Shown here piece after piece: positions 1 through 11,018 of a DNA stretch of 64,000 nt. Location of the stretch: assembly GCA_033398695.1 (NCBI GenBank), contig JAWKAU010000037.1:248001-312000 (forward strand), written 5' to 3'. Positions within the stretch are counted from its first letter, which is position 1; every line of letters begins with the position of its first letter. The position numbers and the translations under genes were made by a program. Origin of the DNA: Orobanche coerulescens (lineage: Eukaryota; Streptophyta; Magnoliopsida; Lamiales; Orobanchaceae). The notes beneath the pieces were generated by a model. The model was not told the origin of the DNA. It did not search any database and saw only the letters and a list, made by a program, of their open reading frames with translations.

Positions 1-665
1 TGGCTCGATGTCGTCCGTTAACTGATCCAAGATGCCGTCCTCTGAGTTGGGTTGATACGATGTGTTTGGTTCGTCGATCTCCATGGGTCGATCGTCGATT
101 GTTTCAACGTTACATATATCGGGGGAAGTATTGAAAACAGTAGCGACACAGGAGTAATTTAAACATCTTTTTGCCATTAGCTGGTCCCCCTTTACAGTAC
201 CGCCCGTCCCTTCGGCAGTGGGGAATTTGATACAATAAAAGAAGGACGAAGCGACCGCCTCAAAGGTTTCTAAGAATGGACGACCTAGGAACCCATTATA
301 GATGTTGGGTCTATCTATTATTACAAAATTTAGGTTCCTAGTGATCCTAACCTTGGGATCGTAAATGCATATCAGCTCGACGGAGAGCTTGATCCTCCCA
401 TAGGCTTGGACAGTGCTGTCGCCGAATCCCTGGAGCACGGTGTCAAATGGCCTGATGAATTTGGTCAGGTTTCGAGTGATCCAGAGTCATTTTGAATATG
501 ATATTGCGAAGCTCCGTTGTCGACCAAAGACGCGGCCGACCGCCTTCCCGTGATACAGGCAGAGATCACAAATGCATCCTCTTTGGGGCATTGTACCCCC
601 TCCCTGTCTTTATTGGAGAAGGTGATGAGCGCGTTTCTAGCGATGGTCGGCTCTAGGGGCACCAC
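1..665 (-). pseudogene. Tat-type retropepsin, broken
   Basis: The aspartic protease normally cuts the Gag-Pol polyprotein of the Tat element. The reading begins near 665 with a stretch containing NALITFSNKDREGVQCP, then the active site LVDNGASQ (D-N-G-A in place of the more usual D-S/T-G; VDNGA is common in Tat elements). Past a frame break near 465 the homology resumes in another frame with TKFIRPFDTVLQGFGDS, YNGFLGRPFLETF and the segment ending GDQLMAKRC. The order and spacing fit a Tat protease. Because at least one frameshift separates the active-site strand from the rest, this copy cannot give a functional enzyme. Reverse transcriptase and integrase would follow to the left of base 1. 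Confidence 0.8.
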
Positions 666-2445
666 AATATGGATTCCGGCGAATGCCCTCGCCCGGCCTT
701 CCGCTTCTGTTTGACGCGGTGGAAACCGGGAAAGGCCCCGAGGCTCCCACCTCCCGCTTGGAGCATATTAATCCGACCGCCGTGGTTGATCGGAGGAATC
801 GATTCATCGGAATGCTCGCTCGTGTTCGATCTGGCGACGGATTGGGAGGCGTCCTTTCGATCCGACGGCGGCGCTCGCGCCTCCGGTCCTCTCGTCGAGG
901 TTACGGCTTGGTGACCAGGTTGTCTAATTTGCCTTCTTGAACAGTCGCGAGTTGCACGAGGAGGTCGCGGCATTGGCCGGGTGTTGTGGCCGGACTTTTG
1001 TGATAGGCAGAACTTGCTACGGTCCAGGATGACCGTGGTCCCTTATTGGCCGGTTTGGAAAGCCACTCCCGCCTTTAATTGCGTTGAAGATGTGGGCCGG
1101 AGACAAGTTGAGGTTGTGGAGGAGGTGAACCTCTACATCACCGAACGCCAATTCGCCAGCGGCTTTGCGACCGCCTTTTCCGGGCTTGGCGACCGCCTTC
1201 TTCGAACATGGGATGGCATCCTTCCTCTCGGTGGGTTCCTCATCTAAACGGAGGGAGAGCATCCTCTGCCCGGCCAGAAATCGGCGGCTCGACGCGAAGA
1301 CCGAGTAGGTCGGGGGATATCCTTCGTGAGATGCCCGAACATGGGTGAGTGGCCGTAGAATCCCCAGATCGAATAGAGGGCGAGCTCGTCGCTAATGGGT
1401 TCACCGGTGAGGACTATCTCGCCCACCCTGGTCGATGTAATCTGCATCCGGCTCGCCCTTCCCCGCTTGATTTTCATCATGCGGTGGGGGCCTTCGTGGC
1501 GGCGACTTTGGCGGGCACGACGTAAAGTCGTCGCCAACTTCTCGAAGCAATTGATTGAGCGAGGAGGCGGTGAGATGTACCACCTGTGGCGAGGTCGCCC
1601 GAGTTAGCGGGAACATCCGACATTTCGCCGCATCGATGCTCCGCATCCGGTCATGTAGATCCGAATTTGCTTAAGTGGGTCTCGGTCCGATCTTCCCTCA
1701 TATAGAGGTGTCTGTGGGGATTGATTGTTGGTTGAACCGGCGAGCTCGATCTGGACCGCGAGTGGTTCACTTGGTCCAGAGATCGATCTCTGGCGCTTGC
1801 CCGGTGTCTAGTAGCGCCTTCATTTCGTCGAGCCGGCGCCGCATTGCGCCATCGCCGTGGCCTCGACAGCTCGCCGATTGGCCGGAGCGCGAGCCGAGGC
1901 GATCATGTACCGATCCCTGCCCCCATGGTGGATGACGAGCTCTCGCCCGCAGACTCATTTCTCGGGCGAGTGGGGCCTGTCGACCGCCTGTCTTCCGGGA
2001 GTCGGATATGCCGAACTCCTGGTGACGGATTCGACTCCGATGCCTCCCGACTGGGCCCGACCGCCTGTGTCGCCACGAGGATCACTCCCAGGCGGTGAAG
2101 ACGGAGTCGTCCCCGCCTAACGAGAGCCTTTGATTGCGGCTCGGGTTCTCTTGATTTCTCAACATATATCCCTTTGAGCTTCCGCTTGCGGCTCGGCGGA
2201 TGGTTGACGAGTGATGGTGGGCGAGTCGCATGCAATCCGTCGCTCCCGAGGACGGCTATGGCCTCCTCAACTGCTCCATGATGCAGGAACCGATCGAGTG
2301 AGAGACTAGGGCCGCCCTGGGGCGGGAGTGAGGATCTAGCGTCGCCGCGGTCGCCTTCCGTCGCGGGCTGGGATTCTGCCCGTGTCGGAATGATATTTCC
2401 GGCGGATCTCAGGGTGGCTCTCTTGGAAGTTGTAGCAGACGTCAT
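666..2445 (-). pseudogene. Tat-type gag, degenerate
   Basis: This is the capsid-forming Gag region. The likely start is the ATG at 2445 (MTSATTSKRATLRSAGN), about 110 nt after the primer-binding site; a longer reading from 2574 would need a non-ATG start. The first 180 or so codons are a low-complexity, proline- and arginine-rich N-terminus. The capsid core follows in broken frames: KCRMFPLT near 1620, RWYIS-PPRSINCFEKLATT near 1540-1580, and TRVGEIVLTGEPISDELALYS near 1380-1450, all typical of Tat Retrotrans_gag domains. Several frameshifts and stops interrupt it. I saw no zinc knuckle, which is usual for this lineage. The region is GC-richer than the neighbouring elements. Confidence 0.72.
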
Positions 2446-2555
2446 TTTTCTGGAGGTTTGTTTCTTTTGAAGAACAGTGAGTGTTTCTTCAAGTGTGAGT
2501 CCGGAGAACAATGAGTGTTCTACGAGACGATCGGAATAAAAGTGAAGGTAAGTAG

Positions 2556-2573
2556 CCCTTCCTTCTAGCGCCA
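2556..2573 (-). other. primer-binding site of the Tat element
   Basis: Two bases past the LTR end the minus strand reads TGGCGCTAGAAGGAAGGG. TGGCGC-type sites next to the 5' LTR are characteristic of Tat and Athila elements. I do not assign the tRNA with certainty. Confidence 0.6.
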
Positions 2574-2575
2574 AT

Positions 2576-3526
2576 TGTTGTTACCCAAAATATTATCCGA
2601 AGATAATGTTGCTGGAATGATCGAGTAACCAACAAGTGCGGGAGCACGTCCGTGAGAAATTAAATGACACAAGATTTGCCGGGGTTGTTAATCCCGGGCT
2701 TGAATGCTCTCGCTAGATTTTATTAATAAGTATACGGTTGAGTACAAATATTAATGTTAGAATCTATCACAAAGAGTGTAAAAGATTCTAGTTTTCTAAG
2801 CTGTGGAGCGTATAGAATGCCGGAAGGATCAGATATGGAGTTCTGTGAATTCTTGCTATGGATGTTCTAACTGTGAGAATGTCTTTCTCTTTTCTCTCTC
2901 TTGTTTGCTGTGTATTTCGCGTCCTTGTTACGTGTTATGGACCTTCTATTTATAGCATCAAGCTCCTGGGGCCCTCTGCGATCGCGGCCGATCGTAGTTG
3001 TTTATATTATAATAAGACGGCCGATCGTCTCGTCGCGTGGGGCTTTTCCCTTAAAGTCCGCGGTAATTCTTGTGATTGGTTATACGGTCTGACGGGGAAC
3101 TCGCATGCGCCCGAGCCGCTGTCACCCACCTTTTGGCGATCTGTTGGTAGGTGAAGTAGGTGACAGATCGTGAGCACAGAGTCTTGTCTCACAAGATTTT
3201 CGCAGTGCGGCCACGTTGGTAGGTGAAGTAGGTGACAGCGGTGGGCACCGATCTTGTCTCAAGACCTTTTGAGATCTGCACGCGGGTCCCAGCCCGAGAT
3301 TTGGGCTTTGGTGACTTCTGACGGATCTCAGATTAATACGTGGCACGAGACGATCGCCAATCGACAAAGGACGATCGCCTAATCAACAAAAGACGATCGC
3401 CAATCAACAAAAGGCGATCGCCGTGGGTGCCGAGTTCAGGGTGTTTGCCCCGAGCATATCCCTCATGGTAGATATCCCGACTGCTATGACGATCGCCTTC
3501 GAGGCGTGTTTAAATGCCGCACAACA
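2576..3526 (-). repeat. 5' LTR of the Tat element
   Basis: About 951 bp bounded by TGTTG at the inner end and CAACA at the outer end, in the inverted-repeat form expected of an LTR. On the minus strand a TATA-like CTATAAATAG lies at 2946-2955. Upstream of it (to the right) are several copies of the CGATCG palindrome, two copies of a 24-bp direct repeat (3143-3166 and 3215-3238) and a short tandem array at about 3346-3425. Open frames seen here, such as 2858-3154, overlap promoter sequence and match nothing I recognise. Confidence 0.82.
3143..3425. repeat. direct and tandem repeats in the Tat U3
   Basis: GTTGGTAGGTGAAGTAGGTG occurs at 3143 and again 72 bp later at 3215. From about 3346 to 3425 there are four units of roughly 21 bp, each with ACGATCGCC or GGCGATCGCC followed by AATC.ACAAA. 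They sit upstream of the minus-strand TATA-like box, where LTR enhancers usually lie. Confidence 0.8.
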
Positions 3527-5045
3527 GCGTTTCAATTTGCCCTGGTCCAAGGTCTTGCCTTGAACCGACCATCATTCTTCGATAGATCTAACTTCATGAC
3601 ATGGAAGAAGAAGATGTCAATATTCATCCGAGCTTATGACATCGAGCTATGGAAATTGATATGTCTTGGTCCAAAAATTCCAATCAAATCCGACGGTACG
3701 CTTAAATCTTTTGAAGAATATGATGATTCCGATTGGAAAAACAACCACTATAATTGCAAAGCCACGCAATTATTATATTGTGCTTTAAATCCGCAAGAAC
3801 ACAACCGGATATCTTCGTATGATATGGAAGATTTTAAAAGTCACACATGAAGGAACGTCTCAAGTCAAGGAGATGAAAATAAATATGTTCCTACATGAAT
3901 ACGAGCTATTCATAATGAAAAGTGAAGAATCCATCACGAACATGCTCGGCCGTTTTTCAGTCATTTCTAATGGATTAGCTTATTTTGGAAAACCTTTAAC
4001 AAGTAGTGAAAAAGTAAAGAAAATCTTAAGATCACTACCTGCTGAATGGGATGGCACCGTGACGGCAATAATGGAATCAAAAGATCTCAATCCGCTCGAC
4101 TTTAGCACCCTCGTTGGTTCGCTAATTAATTATGAGATTGTTCTAAATCACGGAATAACAAGCCGAATCCGAAGGAAAGAATGATAGCTAAGAAAGCTAA
4201 GATGTCTCGCAAAGAAGAAATCCCGGTGGATGAGAGTGACGAAGAATCGGCATATTATGCCAAGAATATTAATAAGTTTTAAAACTTATTAAACCGGAGA
4301 AAGAAAGACATCAAGACGGGCGAATCTAAGAAATTCGACAACAACTGTCGAATCTGTGGTAAACCAGGCTACTTCGCGAATAATTGCCGAGCAAATCCAA
4401 AGAAGGAAGTTCTCGTTGCAACATGGAGCGATGAAGACAAAGATGATGATTATAATCAAATAACCTCGCTCTCATGGCAAGAAGTACATTCGACGAAAGC
4501 GACGTCGAAAGCCAGGTTAGTACATCGTCTCAAGACGAATTATTTGAAGCATTCGAATTATTGCATACCGATTTTCAAAATGCTTTATCCGAAATTAAAT
4601 CCCTTCAATCAAAAAATAAAATCTTGGGAGACGAAATCTCCGAGTTTGAAAAAGAGAAAATTGTCGAGACCGATCATTCAAAATGCCTTGAAAATGAAAA
4701 TAATTTAAAGAATGATATTTTGAAAGTTCAAGACGAACCTTAAAGTTTAATAAAGAAATTTCCGTGTGGAAACGAGAAATTTGAACAAATGCTATCGGTT
4801 CAAAAATTCACTTTGAACAAATAGGAATTAGGATTCAAACCTCGTATTAAAACCGAATCCGTAAATTTCAAAATACCCCATTGCGAAAAATGTTTAAAAA
4901 TTGAGCACCACATTTCAAATTGTAAAAGCCCATGACGGACGATTAAAATTAAAAAAGTTTGGATTCCTAAAGGAACCACTATTCCGAACATCATCTATGT
5001 AAATGAAAAACGACCGACTTTATCAAAAATTAATTTTTATCAATA
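3527..5045 (+). pseudogene. Gag of element A, broken
   Basis: Homologous along its length to the better-preserved gag of element B. The first codons are lost or altered at the Tat junction; then follow LALNRPSFFDRSNFMTWKKK and the capsid core with KKILRSLPAEWDGTVTAIME and LVGSLINYEIVL. A CCHC knuckle near 4345-4390 reads CRICGKPGYFANNC, with the histidine replaced by tyrosine. A coiled-coil-like, Glu/Lys/Asn-rich stretch follows (4474-4743), then a second knuckle, CEKCLKIEHHISNC, near 4889. Frameshifts near 3830 and 4180 and stops at about 4280, 4740 and 4822 break it. Gag would coat the RNA and form the particle; this copy is not translatable as one protein. Confidence 0.85.
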
Positions 5046-5510
5046 AATATTTTACCCAAGGGGAGTTTATATTTTAAAGGGAGATTTTTGTCAGGGGGAG
5101 TTTACCCCTTTATGCATTTATCATATTATTGATGTTATTATCGATTTTATTATCGTTTTTACACTTTTTGCTGATAACAAAAAGGGAGAGAAAATAGTAG
5201 AACGGAATAAAAGAAGAATGATATAAGGGGAGAAAAATAAGAGAAAGCGTCATGAAAAAATGACGAGAAAATAAAAATATTCGAATCATGAAAGAAGTCG
5301 AAACGATGAAGAGAGTCGAAAAAGATGGATATGAAAAGACGAAGTTGAAAAATAATGAGAAGTAGTTGAAAAGGAGAGAGAAAAGATGGGAGAAGAAACT
5401 AATGAAATGAACAAAGTCAAAAACTTTGATCTGTAGAATATACGTATATTTTATTTTGCAGGTTTTATCTCATTCAAGGTGTTGTTTTGTAATCATCAAA
5501 AGGGGGAGAT
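5046..5510 (+). other. 3' non-coding tail and polypurine tracts of element A
   Basis: Purine-rich, with many GAAAA and AGTCGAAA units and no gene. AACAAAAAGGGAGAGAAAA near 5177 and AAAAGGGGGAGAT at 5498-5510 both look like polypurine tracts; the second directly abuts the LTR and is the likely plus-strand primer. Confidence 0.75.
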
Positions 5511-6240
5511 TGTTAGAATATTTTATTCTAAATATTCATTATCGAGTTTTGATGATTAGTTGTTAAATAAATAAAAACAACAAGAAAGCAAAACAAAACA
5601 ACGAAGAAGTCAAAGATGCAAAAAGCTGGAAATAACATACATAACGTACGCAATGCATGCATAACGTACGTAATGAATGAAGCTTAACGTACGTAACGAT
5701 GTGTTGTTAACGTACGTAATGAAGTGTTTATGAATTCAAACAAGGATCCGTTGAAGATGACGTCATGGCATAGGTCAGCATGCAACGAATATGAAGACTT
5801 ATCATAGCGTACGTAATGGACAAATTGATAACGTACGTAACGGAGACCACAGAAGCTACTGGACTGATTTGTGAAGAGCATAACGTACGTAACCAAAGTG
5901 TGTTAACGTACGTAATGGATGGGCAATAACGTATGTAATGAAGGCTAAAGTGGCTAACGGCTAGTTGAGGGTTTGGAGCCTATAAATACCACTTCCTATG
6001 GTATTGATCCTACAACAACGCAAAGAAATCGACTCATTGATCAGATGTTGATATACATATTCTTTTTGTTGTAATTGTGCTTATATTGATTAGAGTTTGA
6101 GTGTTATATACGAAAACTCATACACGAGATGAAAAAGAAAGGATAATATTCGATTCGGTGTTATTAGGATCAAGGATCCGGCATTATTAGAATCGCAATC
6201 TATATCCGAGTGAGATTTGTCTAGTATCCATGAAAGCTAG
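5511..6240 (+). repeat. 3' LTR of element A, first part
   Basis: Starts TGTTAGAATATTTTATTCTA. An array of about ten TTAACGTACGTAA-type palindromes covers 5642-5938, followed by a TATA box (TATAAATA, 5981-5988). It is cut at 6240 by element F and resumes at 34688. Confidence 0.85.
5642..5988 (+). promoter_or_regulatory. U3 palindrome array and TATA box, element A
   Basis: Around ten copies of TAACGTACGTAA and one- or two-base variants, irregularly spaced, end 43 bp before TATAAATA. This is the same layout as in elements B and C, where the commoner form is TAGCGCACGCTA. Confidence 0.7.
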
Positions 6241-6564
6241 TGTAACACCCCCGATATATTCAGGAATATTACAGCGTCGTAAATCCTTTACGCAAGAATT
6301 TACAAGGCTGAGGAAAAGAAATGACAATAACAAATACCAACAAACAACGGCAGCAGAAATAAAATACAATACGAGTTTGAAAATAGTAATGAAAGACAAA
6401 CGTCAAATGGTGAACATTAATACATGAACAAATCAAACATCACAAACGACAACATACTCGAGTACTTTATTAAAACAACACAAACATACGACAAATTAAT
6501 TCGGCCGTAACATTACTCTGCACCCTCGTCGTCATGCAGCTCTAGTGGTTGTTTTTCCGCTCTC

Positions 6565-7938
6565 CTGAACATAAAACAAATGTTCACTCCCGAAGGGGTT
6601 AGCACAACGATGCTAGTGCAAGTACGATAATTATACAACAATGATTTATTCAACAATCCCCGAATAATAACGTCAACAATATCAACAATAATCATGACAA
6701 GTCTCTCCAACGAGAAACAGTAACAATGTACAACATATTATGTCTATCTCAATATACTCGTGGTATTCCAACGATCTAGCGCACACATCTATAGATTCCC
6801 ATGATGATCCCGTCGGACCAACGCATTGTGGAAATACCTGTCCAACGATCCAGCGCACACAACTATAGATTCTCATGATGATCCCGTCGGACCAACGCAT
6901 GGTGGACAAACAATCACAACACATATACACAATACAACAACAATATAACCGACACCAATACAAATAAATATAATTAAGGTACTTGCCTTAAATTGACAAC
7001 AAGGATAATACTTCGACGGATGTCAATACACTCGAAGGTCTCCCCTTCGATCAATCACTTTGCAAAGCTCGGACCTTAAACAAAAGAAATAATATAGAGT
7101 TCATCTTATGTCATATAACTAATGTACAAACATCTAACATCCTAAACTATGACCGAAAGTTGCCGACACTTCGGATCCTATCCGATTCTCTTCATAATGG
7201 ACGTTATATACTCAACGTAACGTACGTTAAGTCTGTGTCTTAAAGTACGTAAGTTCCTATGCCTAACGTACGCTATACTTGTATTTGACAAAGTTCTCTG
7301 ATCAGACGACTGCGTCTCACCTGATGCTATAACGTACGCAATGCATGATACTTAACGTACGTTATACTTACAAACACATTGGGGTACAATGCTGGTGTCT
7401 ATGATTTCAAAGATATTCATCAAACCATTTTAATTCTATACTTCAATCTTTACTCATGGTTCGGCCATTCATACAATTCGTATCTAAGGTATGATCATAC
7501 GAATACTAACAAATTCTCGAAGGGAAATGAAACAACCATGTTCTAGGTTCAATTCAATTATCCTCAACATAATCAATCTATTCTAATCAAGAATATAATG
7601 AAATTTATCAATTCAAACACCTCTTACGAAATACAAAATAATCTTGGTGAAAACTCCTAGAATTCATCTTATTGAACACTTCGATTCTAGGTGATCATAT
7701 CAACATGACATTGGTATACAACTCGACCAAAACATACCACAATCTCAGAAACTACATCTTAGGGTTCAACATGCCAAGGTTTAATCACAATTCTCTTAAC
7801 AAGGAAGAGCAATCCAAGTATAACCAAACCAATATTCCTAAAACATGATATTTGATTACAACGACATCCTTGAAACGTAATAATCTCATTAACATACTCA
7901 AGAAACCGAATTCAAGGTTGGGTTTATTGTCAACATAC
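6565..7938 (-). other. putative LTR leader intron, element F
   Basis: On the minus strand GAAAG|GTATGT lies at 7943-7933, about 200 nt after the TATA box, and TTTTATGTTCAG|GAG ends the interval at 6565. The exon before it has no ATG downstream of the TATA region. A GC-rich stem (CCCGAAGGGG, near 6590) precedes the acceptor. This is inferred from splice consensus and from recurrence in other LTRs. The 5' LTR copy has GAAAT|GTATGT, so the exon side of its donor has changed. Confidence 0.45.
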
Positions 7939-8136
7939 CTTTCACGAAGTATAACGATGAAAACGGTTGGTAGAACTCGACACCGTAGGCTTGAGCACCA
8001 ATCCGAGATGTCTACGATCTTCTAAACCAGGTAGAGAGGCTATATAAGGATTATATGTGGGGTAGAAAGCTCTCTGGACTCTCAAAAATCGGATAAGGAA
8101 TGAAAAGAAACGAGTTGAAATGAAATGGGGTGCTGC

Positions 8137-8555
8137 CATATTTATAAAACTCAGACCTTTACGTACATTAACCTCACAGCATTACGAACGTTATCACCTT
8201 AACGTCGCTATCTGAAATCTTTAGCGTGTGTTAACGTTCGACAGTAGCTACTGCCTCATTTCTGACCTTCTTAATGTATGTTAACCATTACCTTTTACGT
8301 ACGTAATAAGCTCTGTTTAGCATAAGCTATCTTAGTCCCTTAGTGTACGTTATGCCTCGTTGACTTGCTTTTTCAAAAAGCTGTCGATCACGCGGGAATC
8401 TTATCCTTATCCATCCCCCGTCCCAAGATGGCCCATGCGCCGACCAACCTTATCTGCCTGATTGTATGTCATGTACGCTCTGCTTCGTCCATAGCGTACG
8501 CTATCCTCATCTCATAACGTACGTTAAGCTCATCTACTAGCGTACATTATGACGT
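8137..8555 (-). promoter_or_regulatory. U3 palindromes and TATA box, element F
   Basis: TAACGTACGTTA-like motifs and decayed forms (for example TAGCGTACGCTA near 8492) lie upstream of the minus-strand TTTATAAATATG at 8137-8148. The 5' LTR repeats the array at about 34133-34525. Confidence 0.65.
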
Positions 8556-8733
8556 AGCTGCATGCATGAATTTGCAAACTCTTCCGAATATGATCATGAC
8601 TATTTGGAATACGAATGCGGGAAAAATTACACTTCGATTATAGATACCACAAAGTCGAATATTACAAGGTTCAAATACATATGAAAATACTCAACAATTA
8701 TCCGGATATTACATACTCTCCCGCTAAAAAAGG

Positions 8734-8751
8734 AGTTTCGTCCTGAAACTT
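8734..8751. repeat. inverted repeat upstream of the 3' LTR of F
   Basis: AGTTTCGTCCTGAAACTT, a short stem that recurs as AGTTTCGAGGACGAAACT before the 3' LTRs of elements D and E, and in a varied form in L. Confidence 0.7.
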
Positions 8752-8781
8752 AAGACAAAAATAATTATGGGTATCTACACT

Positions 8782-8897
8782 TCAACTGTTCTCTGTCTCC
8801 CAAGTGGCTTCTTCAATTCTGTGTCGCGACCATTGAACTTTAACCAAAGGGATTGGTTTATTTTTTACTCGACTCTCGTGTATCTTGATTGGTTTCT
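8782..8897 (-). pseudogene. Chromodomain of element F integrase (3' exon-like piece)
   Basis: The minus-strand frame reads PIKIHESRVKNKPIPLVKVQ, then WSRHRIEEATWETENS and a stop at 8782-8784. This is the C-terminal chromodomain that in chromoviruses guides the integrase to modified chromatin; the VKVQW and EEATWE segments are the recognisable parts. It is separated from the rest of the integrase by solo LTR G. Removing G and one copy of its TTTCT duplicate joins FEEK to PIKIHES in frame, so the break is only the insertion. It is too short to stand out as an open frame. Confidence 0.85.
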
Positions 8898-11018
8898 TAT
8901 AAAACCCCAAACTAGACGAATATTACAGTGTCGTGGACCCCCGACTGGGACCCACTAGGCGAATACGAATTAATGAATTAAGTAATATAATTGTAGTACC
9001 GAACCACATTATATCATTAATTACTCCGATGAGGAGTTTCATTCCAACACACCCAAGATCATACAGAACATATGCACATTTTATATGAAGATAATATATA
9101 CAACACTGAATAAAATGAGTATTCAAACGGAAGTCTGCAGCGGAAATATAATGAAGTAAACACGAATGACTGAAAAGGACTGGGGGCCCCTACTAGTATC
9201 ACTGGGACTCCTCGCCGTCAATGTTCTCTTCCCGTGCCTTAGCCTTGCCATGACCTGAAAACAACATCCCCCAACGGGTCACATACGTAACAACAATCCT
9301 CAAGAGTTGAACAGTATACAACAATCACATAAATGAATTAAAGAATTAAGTTGAATGATGAGCATCAATGTACGCCCGAATGAAATGCGTAAGAGCACAA
9401 GTAGCCGAGTTTCCGGAGTCTCGCATATACACCCGCTATTGGCCTAATTAGTCTCACAGTCCAATGTGTCCGGAGTCCCGCGTATACACATTACCATGCG
9501 CACAGTCCAATGTGTCCGGAGTCCCGCATATACATATTACCATAGTGTGCCCGAGTAAAATTCCACACATGCGCCAACCGGCCATGCAATATAATTCCGG
9601 AAGATCACCAGAACAAAAATGACCAAGGTGAGGAGTAATGAATAGAATCCGATAAGGATCAAGAACGACTCACCGAGATGAAATAATGACACAACGTGTG
9701 ATAGCTTCAATGAAATGATTTGGAACCATCGTTACTTGTGAGTTACATGATGAGTTGATAAATAGAAGTATCGACATGAACGATATATTATGAGTGAATT
9801 ACATGTATGAATGAACAAAAACGTAAGGAATGAATATCCTTTTAACCGAGTAAGAATTTACTTACACAATACCGGTGTTGAAATGTCCTTCCTCGAACAA
9901 CGTCCTAAAAAGAGATGTCGGTCGCTCGAACAACCTTGAATAACACAATTACCAATAATCCGCTCAATATACGTATCAAACATGAATTACGACTAACTCA
10001 AAGGTCGATACAACAATATCCAAACTCATTGAGGCATTCAAACAACCACTTAGCGAACATCAACCCTTGATTATAACCAAAACCCAAATATATCGAAACC
10101 AAATCCAAAAATGAGTAGTTCAATCCAACAAAACACCTTCAATGATATCAATATTCCAATAGAAACCACAACTCGAAGTTACGACAACTATAATCGGAAA
10201 CCCCCAAAAATAACCAAAGTCAACATCAAGGGTTCTTGATTAATTCTCCAAATGTTCATCAAATCCGAAAAACATATCAATAAATCCGTAGGAATATATT
10301 TATCCAAGGTAGATAATGCATATTTAACATGTTCCAACATATACTTAGCGTGCGTTAACCTTGTGTTAGCGCGCGCTAACTGAATATCTCATGCTCAGTA
10401 ACTGAAGTCCAGAACCTCCTGTCCTCTAACCTGCTCGCGATAGCGCGCGCTACGTCCAATAATCAGCGTGCGCTACTGCCCCATTAGCGTACGCTAAAAT
10501 ACACTCATAGTGTGCGCTAGGAATTATTCCAAAATCATTCCAGTACCCGCTGTACTCTGCCTAATCGGCCTTAGCGCGTGCTACACTGACTGCATAGCGG
10601 GCGCTATCCAAACTTACTAGTGTGCGCTACTTACCATTCTTAGCATGTGCTACTCCAACTCGACTGCAGTCCAGTGCCTTCTGGACTGTAGGCCTAAACC
10701 ACATTAGCGTGCGCTAATACAGAGAGGTAGCGTGTGCTACTTGTACTCAATTAGCGCGCGCTAAAGAGAGTACGTAGCGTGCGCTACTCCTCACACACAG
10801 CCCACTATGAATATGACAATGATGATGACCACGGTTCGATCCTCCAACCAGGTAGGACGACGAATAATAGCTGATGTACGATACAATTACTTTGATCGGT
10901 GAATACAATGAATGAATATGAACGATGAATGATCATTAATGAGTGAATAATTACAGAGTGACAATTACTGAATGATAATTATTGAATGATAATGACTGAA
11001 TTACAACCGGGTATTACA
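8898..11018 (-). repeat. Element G: solo LTR of a D-related chromovirus
   Basis: 2121 bp, starting TGTAATACCCGGTTG on the minus strand like the LTR of element D and ending GGGGTTTTATA (a decayed TGTTACA end). It is flanked by TTTCT on both sides (8893-8897 and 11019-11023). No internal domain or second LTR is present, so it is a solo LTR, probably left by recombination between two LTRs. It holds a palindrome array (10345-10790), a repeated segment with GTGTCCGGAGTCCCGC (about 9420-9550), and an acceptor-like TTTTCAG|GTC at 9255 preceded by GACCCGTTGGGGG. The TATA-to-donor segment seen in D appears deleted. Confidence 0.9.
10345..10790 (-). promoter_or_regulatory. palindrome array in solo LTR G
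   Basis: About 15 motifs of the TAGCGCGCGCTA / TAGCGTGCGCTA type, many with a single transition from the consensus. The array starts roughly 220 nt from the LTR start, as in element D. Confidence 0.75.

Larger units (their letters stand above)
1..3526 (-). mobile_element. Tat-lineage Gypsy retrotransposon, 5' part
   Basis: Reading the minus strand from right to left, this is an LTR (2576-3526), a primer-binding site, gag and a retropepsin that continues past the left window edge. Assignment to the Tat group rests on the protease block, which has the VDNGA active site and, further on, the GRPFLE and GDQLMAKRC stretches typical of that group. The right end abuts codon 2 of the gag of element A: the last LTR bases CAACA are followed directly by GCGTTTCAA, which in an intact relative follows the start ATG. 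The element therefore inserted into that gag. Its 3' half, and any target duplicate, lie outside the window. Confidence 0.85.
6241..8713 (-). repeat. 3' LTR of element F
   Basis: 2473 bp. On the minus strand it starts TGTAATATCCGG and ends GGGGGTGTTACA. In minus-strand order it holds a palindrome array (8555-8150), a TATA box (8137-8148), a possible 5' splice site at 7938, a second group of palindromes (about 7370-7190), a 71-bp direct duplication (about 6768-6907), a short GC hairpin and a YAG acceptor (6565). Compared with the 5' LTR it contains about 620 bp extra (about 6753-7376). Confidence 0.88.

Noticed and set aside
1903..2574. 223-codon reading starting at 2574
   Set aside because: The start would be TTG inside the primer-binding site; the ATG at 2445 is the better gag start.
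8898..11018. Long AT-rich stretch in F as an independent non-coding gene
   Set aside because: TTTCT duplicates and LTR termini show it is a solo LTR; removing it restores the integrase-chromodomain frame.
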